Source of the DNA: Alphaproteobacteria bacterium
GTDB lineage: Bacteria > Pseudomonadota > Alphaproteobacteria > UBA828
Direction: 5' to 3'
DNA length: 36,107 nucleotides
NCBI GenBank assembly: GCA_022826665.1
Contig: JAJDUK010000010.1
Coordinates: 1-36,107 of the forward strand
Part shown: one piece after another, positions 31,652-36,107 of the stretch
Position numbering within the stretch: position 1 is the stretch's first letter
Layout: the number at the start of each line of letters is the position of its first letter
Translations under genes and position numbers: made by a program
The notes under the pieces: model-generated
The model's input: the letters and a program-made list of their open reading frames with translations, nothing else
Told to the model about the DNA's origin: nothing
The model's database searches: none

Positions 31652-32116
31652 TCAGATCTTCGGGTCGAAGCGGAAGGGGAGTCCGGTCGCGACCCAGGCA
31701 CCCTCGTCGTCGACCGCGATCAGGATGCCGACCCTGGCCGCCTCGGCGTTGCCGCCAGCGGCGGTCTGCGCGTCGGTCTGGATCGTCTCGGCGTCCGTGC
31801 CGTAGACCGTGTCGCCGATGTGGGCCTTCGTCGCGAGCTTGCCCGCCGTGTCGTTGTTCCAACGGAACACGCCGATCCGGGCGCGGACCTTCTTGTCGCC
31901 GGCGCTGCCGTCGGCGTTGTCCACGGTCTCTTCGCAGCGCCCGACGACGATCTCGGTCGCCGTCACGCCGTCGGCAGCGGCCGCGTACTCCTTGGCGTTG
32001 CCGGCGGCGTTGAGCGCCACCATCTTGCCGGCCTCGATCTTCGTCGAGGCCGCCACGTCGTAGCTCTCGACGTAGTCGATCATCCCCGTCCGGCGGGGGG
32101 TTGCGCGCTCAGCCAT
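31652..32116 (-). CDS. Capsid decoration/cement-like protein
   Basis: 154 residues. MIDYVESYDVAASTKIEAGKMVALNAAG, VTATEIVVGRCEETVDNADGSAGDKKVRARIGVFRWNND and IGDTVYGTDAETIQTD (family patterns) resemble DUF2190-like decoration proteins that sit between protease and major head protein in Mu-like phages. It probably binds the outer capsid after expansion. It overlaps the protease gene by eight bases. Confidence 0.75.
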   Translation of the reverse strand: MAERATPRRTGMIDYVESYDVAASTKIEAGKMVALNAAGNAKEYAAAADGVTATEIVVGRCEETVDNADGSAGDKKVRARIGVFRWNNDTAGKLATKAHIGDTVYGTDAETIQTDAQTAAGGNAEAARVGILIAVDDEGAWVATGLPFRFDPKI

Positions 32117-32780
32117 TGCCAGTCTCCTCGGCCTCGCCCGCCAGCGCCTTGCGGGACGCGATGAAGTCCTTCTCGCTGAGCCCGGTCGCGCGGCAGACCG
32201 CCAGCTCGTCCTCGGTCAGCGTGTCGCCGCCCGACGACGGCGCGGGCATCGCCCGCCGGCCAGGCACCACGACGGCCGGCGCGTCCTTCACGAAGTCCGC
32301 GAAGCCGCCGGGATCCTTCTTGGCGTAGGCCAGAGCCCAGTCGCGGTTCGCAGGCGCGAGCTTGCCCGCCCTCACCGCCTCGTCGACCGCCGACGTGGCC
32401 TTGTCCTCGGCGCCCGTGGTCTCGAGCGCGGTGAGGCGCTCGCTGACGCGGTCGAACTCCGAGCGCGGGACGAACGCCGCCGGGTCGGGGGCGGAGGCGG
32501 ACGCGGCGGCCTTCGCCTCCGTCGCCGCCGTCTCGATCGCCGAGCCCTCGGCGTCCTCGGCGAGGCCGAGCGCCTTGGCGACCGCCTTGCGGCCCGTGAC
32601 CAGGGCGCCCGCCGCAGCGGCCGCGCTGGCGGCTGCGGTGTCCTCGGCCAGGCCGAGCGCCTTGACGACGCTGGCGAACGCGGTCTGCGCCCCGGCAGCG
32701 GCCGTGGCCGCAGCGAGGATCGCCTTCTCGTCGGCGTCGTCGGGAAGGCCCAGAGCCTTCCGCAGTTTCGCGAGGTCCAT
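32109..32780 (-). CDS. Scaffold protein from an internal start in the protease gene (Mu Z-like)
   Basis: In frame with the protease, ATG 32780 (MDLAKLRKALGLPDDAD) has GAGGAGG six bases upstream, the strongest ribosome binding site in the gene. The product would be 223 residues and hold exactly the scaffold half. Mu makes its Z scaffold from an internal start of gene I in the same way. Confidence 0.75.
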   Translation of the reverse strand: MDLAKLRKALGLPDDADEKAILAAATAAAGAQTAFASVVKALGLAEDTAAASAAAAAGALVTGRKAVAKALGLAEDAEGSAIETAATEAKAAASASAPDPAAFVPRSEFDRVSERLTALETTGAEDKATSAVDEAVRAGKLAPANRDWALAYAKKDPGGFADFVKDAPAVVVPGRRAMPAPSSGGDTLTEDELAVCRATGLSEKDFIASRKALAGEAEETGNG

Positions 32781-33278
32781 CTGGTCCTCCTCATGGTCTT
32801 CAGGGTTTGCCTGCGCCAGCGCACGCATGTAGAGCGCCGGATCGTTGGTGAGACCGGCGCCCGTCAGACGGTGAACCGCCCGAGTCGCCTTGTCGTACAT
32901 GAAGGTCGGCGAGATGAAGCGGTACTCCTTGGCCGCGATCATCGCAGCGGCGCGCTCGGTCCACTCCACCGCGCCCCAGACCGCGCCGTCGCGCGCGAAC
33001 ACGCGCTTGATCCACCCCGCCGCAGGGGCGGCCTGCCCGTTCTGCGCCGAGCGCTCGGTCTGGTGCTCGTAGTCGATCGGAAGGTCCAGCGAGAGCTCCC
33101 GCGTCGCGGCGACCACCGCGTCCGCGTCCGCGTTGCGCCAGGGCGCACGCCCGTCGTGCGGCCGCGTCGGGATGTCGCCCGCGGGGAGGAGTAGGATTTC
33201 AGAGGGCGCAGACGCGCCCGCCGGAAGCTCCGACGGCGTTGCCGCCCGCGCGAGATACCTTGCCATCGCGGCGATCAT
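32109..33278 (-). CDS. Mu gpI-like head maturation protease with fused scaffold domain
   Basis: 389 residues, or 384 from an in-frame ATG at 33263. Residues about 1-160 are the Mu-like_Pro protease: EILLLPAGDIPTRPHDGR, LSLDLPIDYEHQTERSAQNGQAAPAAGWI, VWGAVEWTERAAAMIAAKEYRFISPTF and LTGAGLTNDPAL. Residues about 167-389 are the Ala/Glu-rich scaffold with KALGLPDDAD and two further KALGLAED repeats. A scaffold-only start is embedded (separate entry). It processes scaffold and itself during procapsid maturation. It is the first gene of the minus-strand late run; a 26-bp palindrome lies 20 bases upstream. Confidence 0.92.
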   Translation of the reverse strand: MIAAMARYLARAATPSELPAGASAPSEILLLPAGDIPTRPHDGRAPWRNADADAVVAATRELSLDLPIDYEHQTERSAQNGQAAPAAGWIKRVFARDGAVWGAVEWTERAAAMIAAKEYRFISPTFMYDKATRAVHRLTGAGLTNDPALYMRALAQANPEDHEEDQMDLAKLRKALGLPDDADEKAILAAATAAAGAQTAFASVVKALGLAEDTAAASAAAAAGALVTGRKAVAKALGLAEDAEGSAIETAATEAKAAASASAPDPAAFVPRSEFDRVSERLTALETTGAEDKATSAVDEAVRAGKLAPANRDWALAYAKKDPGGFADFVKDAPAVVVPGRRAMPAPSSGGDTLTEDELAVCRATGLSEKDFIASRKALAGEAEETGNG

Positions 33279-33297
33279 GGCGCATCGGCGCGCGGAA

Positions 33298-33323
33298 GTT
33301 CATCGGACCATGGTCCGATGAAC
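33298..33323. promoter_or_regulatory. Perfect 26-bp palindrome in front of the late operon
   Basis: The half-site is GTTCATCGGACCA followed by its exact complement, with no spacer. It lies 20 bases upstream of the first late start (33278). The 10-base half GTTCATCGGA occurs again at 36062-36071. A dimeric regulator operator is the likely role; a late-gene activator site is inferred. It is too symmetric and too poor in T to be a terminator. Confidence 0.6.
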
Positions 33324-33420
33324 ATTCGGCGCCCGGCATGCTGGAATCGACCGGATTGCCCTTGCCGGCGGGCCTCCGGAAAGGCCGGGCGGGGGCCGGG
33401 ATGCGCGAACATCCCGAACC

Positions 33421-33504
33421 GGGAGCCTGAACTCCCACGACCGCAGCAGGCCAAGCCTTGGCCGTCCCGCCACCCCGCACGGGGCGGGAGCATTATCGTG
33501 GGAG
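33421..33504. other. Structured intergenic segment upstream of dam
   Basis: Contains GGGAG-CCTGAA-CTCCC (33421-33436), a GC-rich hairpin CCCGCCA-CCCCG-CA-CGGGG-CGGG (about 33467-33489), and an outer 9-bp pair CTCCCACGA (33432-33440)/TCGTGGGAG (33496-33504). The GGGAG of the last arm also serves as the ribosome binding site of dam, so folding could hide it and limit translation. Confidence 0.5.
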
Positions 33505-33510
33505 CGCTCA

Positions 33511-34335
33511 GTGCCGTCGACTCAGGATTCAACCCCCGGCCCGCTCCGTGACGTCCAGCCGGCCAAGCCGCTCGCACCCTGGCTTGGCGGCAAGCGCAAC
33601 CTGGCCGGCCGCGTCATCGAGCGCATCGAGGCGGTCGAGCACAGCTGCTATGCCGAGCCCTTCGTCGGCATGGGCGGGATCTTCCTCCGGCGCGCCAGGC
33701 GCCCGCAGACCGAGATCGTCAACGACATCGACGGCGATCTCGTCAACCTCTTCCGCATCGTCCGCGAGCACCCCGACGAGCTCGACCGCCAGTTCGATTG
33801 GTCGCTGGCGTCGCGCACCGAGTTCGATCGGCTGCTTGAGGTCGCGCCCGAGACGCTGACCGACGTCCAGCGCGCCGCACGCTTCGCCTACATGCAGAGC
33901 CTCCGCTTCGGCGGCAAGCCGGGCGGCTCCAGCACCAACTTCGGAGTTCACTATCCGAACAGGATGAGGCCGAAGCGCATGCGCCAGCTCATCCGGGGCA
34001 TGCACGAGCGACTGGCCGGCGTCCACGTCGAGTGCATGCCCTGGGAGGAGTTCATCCGCCGCTACGACCGGCCGTTCACGCTCTTCTACATCGACCCGCC
34101 CTATTGGGGTCACGAGAGCGACTACGGCAAGGGGCTATTCTCGAGGGACGAGTTCGCGCGCATGGCGGAGATCCTGCGCGGCCTCAAGGGCCGCTTCATC
34201 CTGTCGCTGAACGACCGGCCCGAGGTCCGCGAGACCTTTCAGGGCTTCGCCTTCGAGGAGGTGACGACCAGCTATTCCGCGAACGCCAAGAGCGCGAAGC
34301 GGCGGGTCGGGGAGGTGTTGATTAGTAGCGGGTGA
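33511..34335 (+). CDS. DNA adenine methylase (Dam-type, phage)
   Basis: 274 residues, GTG start with GGGAG seven bases upstream. Motifs are WLGGKRNL (about 24-31, the PF-K/GGK block), EPFVGMGG (about 49-56, SAM-binding motif I), NDIDGDLVNLF and the catalytic DPPYWG (195-200). The length and order (group alpha/D12 class) are those of Dam-family enzymes that methylate adenine N6, often GATC. It could protect phage DNA from restriction or mark replicated DNA. It is the only plus-strand gene inside the late/lysogeny region, convergent with the repressor-operon genes. Confidence 0.92.
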   Translation: MPSTQDSTPGPLRDVQPAKPLAPWLGGKRNLAGRVIERIEAVEHSCYAEPFVGMGGIFLRRARRPQTEIVNDIDGDLVNLFRIVREHPDELDRQFDWSLASRTEFDRLLEVAPETLTDVQRAARFAYMQSLRFGGKPGGSSTNFGVHYPNRMRPKRMRQLIRGMHERLAGVHVECMPWEEFIRRYDRPFTLFYIDPPYWGHESDYGKGLFSRDEFARMAEILRGLKGRFILSLNDRPEVRETFQGFAFEEVTTSYSANAKSAKRRVGEVLISSG

Positions 34336-34344
34336 TCGAGCGGG

Positions 34345-34629
34345 TCATTCGCTCTCAATGCAGCGGAGCAGGCTTTCCAGTGACAGTGCAAATGTCCCAT
34401 CCGCCTCCACGTAGCGGGAGAAAAGATCGGTCAGCTTGCTGTGGGGCAACGCCCGGCCTTCGTTCATGGCCTTGTTGACCTCGTCCACGATCCCGCGCTT
34501 GTACGCCACCGTGTTTTCGAGCGGCCCTTCGACGATGCCACCGCACCTCAGCGGCACGTGCGCAGTCGCAGGCGCCGCAGCGGTCTGCAGCAGCGCGCAC
34601 GCGGTGAGGATTAGAAGCGCCCGCTTCAT
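34345..34629 (-). CDS. Small exported protein co-expressed with the repressor
   Basis: 94 residues. MKRALLILTACALLQTAAAPATA is a clear signal peptide (Lys-Arg, hydrophobic core, Ala-x-Ala before His-Val-Pro); LTAC could be read as a lipobox, but the span before it is short. The mature part has two Cys (LRCGG, LLRCIES), which may form a disulfide in the periplasm. The function is unknown. The ATG overlaps the repressor stop (ATGA), so it is made in the lysogen: a candidate conversion, exclusion or immunity-type gene, by inference only. Confidence 0.65.
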   Translation of the reverse strand: MKRALLILTACALLQTAAAPATAHVPLRCGGIVEGPLENTVAYKRGIVDEVNKAMNEGRALPHSKLTDLFSRYVEADGTFALSLESLLRCIESE

Positions 34630-35273
34630 TCGTTACCCTCTACCCCCCCCCTCGGCACGAAGAACCTCCCAGCCCACACGATCTGCCCTATCAGAGACTC
34701 GTCCTCGGCCCATGGAACAGCTGCTATATCGCGGCGCCTTGCCACCAGCATCCGCCTGCCGGACTCCTCTCGCGCCTGGCGGATCGCGTCCTCGCCGACG
34801 CCCGCCAATCGAATTCCATAGAAGGCGCCGCCCACCCACTTGCGGCGCGCGGTGTCGGCCACCGCCCCGGTGCCGCGCAAGAAGAGCGGCTCCATTGAAT
34901 CGTCGAGCAGCCAGACGGCCGTGATCGTCGATGGGCAAAGCCGGTAGTGGCGCAGGCTGCGGTCGGTGAACCATAGACAGCCCGTGGGGGAGGGGCTGCC
35001 GTCCGGCGGTGCCGACGTTACGGGCCATGCGTCGATCTGTGTTGTGGGTGGCCCCTTGCCGGTCGAGCGGCCGTCGCGCGGGCCAAGCACATAAGTCATG
35101 CCCAGCGCTTCACAAATGCATGCGGCCGTCGCCAGAGGCGGCTGCGTCGGATTGGCGGCTGCGTAGCCCTGCAGGGTACTTTGAGGCACGCCCGTGAGCG
35201 CAGCAGCAGCGTTCACAGATAGGCCCTCGGCCTCAAGGTGCGCCAACAGTGCGTCTCGGAACTGCGCTCGCAT
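34626..35273 (-). CDS. CI-like phage repressor (HTH + S24-like C-terminal domain)
   Basis: 215 residues. Residues 10-45 form a helix-turn-helix (SVNAAAALTGVPQSTLQGYAA) and residues about 115-205 an S24/LexA-type domain: WLLDDSMEPLFLRGT with Ser126, then AFYGIRLAGVG and IAAVPWAEDESLIGQIVWAGRFF. The Lys that normally activates the Ser about 35-40 residues later is not seen; that stretch reads GEDAIRQAREESGRR. Either autocleavage is lost or the Lys is displaced. Its promoter has TTGTGC and AATAAT with 17 bases between, and the ATG is six bases after the -10, so the message is predicted to be leaderless. A TGGCA-TGCCA operator covers the -10, which implies autoregulation. Confidence 0.88.
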   Translation of the reverse strand: MRAQFRDALLAHLEAEGLSVNAAAALTGVPQSTLQGYAAANPTQPPLATAACICEALGMTYVLGPRDGRSTGKGPPTTQIDAWPVTSAPPDGSPSPTGCLWFTDRSLRHYRLCPSTITAVWLLDDSMEPLFLRGTGAVADTARRKWVGGAFYGIRLAGVGEDAIRQAREESGRRMLVARRRDIAAVPWAEDESLIGQIVWAGRFFVPRGGVEGNE

Positions 35274-35368
35274 GGCACATTATTGCCATTCCTCGCGCGG
35301 CGCACAACCCGTTTCCCGGTTGACTTGTTACCGTGATATCGGCAACATATTGCCATGATCACGGTAAC
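35272..35368. promoter_or_regulatory. Divergent repressor/Cro-like promoter-operator region
   Basis: Minus promoter: -35 TTGTGC, 17-base spacer, -10 AATAAT (35279-35284). Plus promoter: TTGACT (35320-35325), 17 bases, CAACAT (35343-35348). Operators: TGGCA-N6-TGCCA (35273-35288) over the minus -10, GGCAA-CATA-TTGCC (35341-35354) over the plus -10, and an outer perfect 11-bp pair GTTACCGTGAT (35327-35337)/ATCACGGTAAC (35358-35368). There is no Shine-Dalgarno sequence before either ATG. Confidence 0.75.
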
Positions 35369-35609
35369 AAAGCTCATCGAGATCATCGACGTGATGGCGG
35401 CCCACTCTGGATTGAGCCCTCACAGCGTCGGTCGTTACGCCGGTGGCAGCGGCGATTTCTACGGGCGGCTCCGCGCCGGCCACGACATCACCACCCGCCG
35501 CGCTGCTCGCGTCGCCCAATGGCTTTCCGACCACTGGCCCGCCGACCTCGAGTGGCCGTCCGACATCCCGCGGCCCGAGCCCAACCCCGACCGGGAGAAG
35601 GCCGCGTGA
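35355..35609 (+). CDS. Cro-like small helical DNA-binding protein
   Basis: 84 residues. MITVTKLIEIIDVMAAHSGLSPHSVGRYAGGSGDFYGRLRAG and TRRAARVAQWLSDHWP (patterns) suggest a helix-turn-helix: SGLSPHSVGRYAGGS with a recognition-like helix DFYGRLRAG. It is divergent from the repressor gene, the standard Cro position, and has its own operator at the start codon. The ATG has no ribosome binding site upstream, in line with a leaderless message. The Pro-rich tail is acidic/basic mixed. The assignment rests on context and fold pattern. Confidence 0.68.
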   Translation: MITVTKLIEIIDVMAAHSGLSPHSVGRYAGGSGDFYGRLRAGHDITTRRAARVAQWLSDHWPADLEWPSDIPRPEPNPDREKAA

Positions 35610-35690
35610 TGGGTCGCCGGGGGGGGGCGTGATGCACGTCGGGCGCGCTGAGCGCCGGTGCCGCTCTCCATTCGCGATGAGTCTGAACGT

Positions 35691-35722
35691 CAGCGCCGCC
35701 GAGTTGGCCCTCGGCGGCGCTG
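35691..35722 (+). other. Perfect 13-bp stem-loop between early genes
   Basis: CAGCGCCGCCGAG, loop TTGGCC, then the exact complement. It is followed by TTGTGAG, so there is no proper T-run. A weak terminator, attenuator or RNA-processing site between the Cro-like gene and the next early gene is possible. A 50-residue frame over it (35631-35781) ends five bases before the next start but has no convincing composition. Confidence 0.5.
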
Positions 35723-35786
35723 TTGTGAGCCGGAAGCCGCGACCGGTGAACCTCGCGGCATCGACAGAGAAGAGGAAGTGAACCAC

Positions 35787-35975
35787 ATGCTCGAGATCCC
35801 GATCAAGACCAAATTCGACGGCGTCGAGACCGACGTCGTCGTCACGGTCCGCAAGTTCCGGGTCCCGCACGTCGAAGGCGCCGGGCCTCGGGTGATGCTG
35901 GACGACTACAGCGTCGCCTACCCCAACGGCGAGCTCGTTTCGGCCGAGGCCCTGGATTGCAACGACACCTGTTAG
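35787..35975 (+). CDS. Hypothetical early phage protein, 62 aa
   Basis: ATG preceded by AGAGGAAG at eight bases. The product, MLEIPIKTKFDGVETDVVVTVRKFRVPHVEG then MLDDYSVAYPNGELVSAEAL (patterns), is a small beta-rich protein with regularly alternating strands and an acidic C-terminus (DCNDTC) with two Cys. It is not recognised. It is the second gene of the plus-strand early operon. Longer versions with upstream starts give a low-complexity Arg-rich extension and are not supported. Confidence 0.65.
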   Translation: MLEIPIKTKFDGVETDVVVTVRKFRVPHVEGAGPRVMLDDYSVAYPNGELVSAEALDCNDTC

Positions 35976-36107
35976 TGACGGTGAAGAAGTGCACTTATTT
36001 GCTGAAGTCCGACGGCTGGTGGCTTGGGATTAGGAGCAGCCGGGCCTGATATAGTGCTGCAGTTCATCGGATCTGTCGGTCATCGGTTTCGAGGGTTTCG
36101 CCGGCGC

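Larger units (their letters stand above)
8585..36107. mobile_element. Mu-like contractile-tailed prophage, one end inside the window
   Basis: Structural genes in Mu order (protease, gpT head protein, gp35, gp36, gp37, gp38, sheath, tube, tape measure, gpN, gp44-gp48, fibre) run from 33.3 kb down to 8.7 kb on the minus strand, followed by terminators and the junction with ssb. The proposed outermost bases are TGTAGCCGGACAAAAG starting at 8585; a 5'-TG terminus is usual for Mu-like transposing phages. The other end, transposase, terminase and portal genes are beyond the right edge. The prophage lies inside a plasmid/ICE-like island, so one mobile element is nested in another. Confidence 0.85.

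Noticed and set aside
1-36107. tRNA or rRNA genes
   Set aside because: I looked for the conserved T-arm and anticodon-arm pattern at the junctions and in the gaps and saw none.

Overview
The window is very GC-rich and reads as an alphaproteobacterium-like genome; that lineage is inferred from base composition and the gene families and was not tested. It has three parts. (1) 1-1.9 kb is ordinary chromosome: the 3' end of a malonyl-CoA decarboxylase gene, a tiny single-span membrane protein, and a PPK2-type polyphosphate kinase. (2) 1.9-8.6 kb resembles an integrative or plasmid-derived island. It holds a PD-(D/E)XK-like protein, a ribbon-helix-helix protein, a DUF2493/SLOG protein, a Toprim primase-like protein, a small orphan and the 3' part of an ssb gene, with long gene-poor stretches and two striking inverted-repeat structures (3141-3277 and 6109-6437). 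(3) From about 8585 to beyond the right edge lies a Mu-like contractile-tailed prophage whose end interrupts the ssb gene.

The late genes of the prophage run right to left on the minus strand in near-perfect Mu order: protease/scaffold (gpI/Z), decoration protein, major head protein (gpT), gp35, gp36, gpG-like, gp37, gp38, sheath (gpL), tube (gpM), tail-assembly chaperone with a -1 frameshift, tape measure, gpN split into two genes, gp44 (P), gp45 spike, PAAR tip, gp46, gp47 (baseplate J), gp48 and tail fibre. Many neighbours overlap by 1-4 bases (ATGA or TGATG), so this is one translationally coupled operon. It ends at two tandem intrinsic terminators (8641-8684). Seven genes of unknown or tentative role (23703-30179) are inserted between gp35 and gp36.

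The most interesting locus is at the distal end of that operon, after the tail fibre. A 257-residue protein made almost entirely of about 10-residue Pro-rich modules (54 prolines, 18 modules starting Glu-Gly) is followed one base later by a 391-residue protein carrying two different complete 2-oxoglutarate/Fe(II) oxygenase domains, the second of prolyl-4-hydroxylase type. The inferred system is a phage virion or fibre protein that is hydroxylated on proline by its own co-translated enzyme.

The control region is at 33-36 kb. A CI-like S24 repressor (minus) and a small Cro-like protein (plus) diverge from an 81-bp region with nested palindromes. Both promoters appear to start transcription at or next to the start codon, giving leaderless messages. 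The repressor keeps its serine but lacks an evident catalytic lysine, and it overlaps a gene for a small exported protein that the lysogen would express. A Dam-type methylase gene lies alone on the plus strand. Terminase, portal and gpF genes are not at their usual place upstream of the protease; they must lie beyond the right edge or be missing, along with the transposase.
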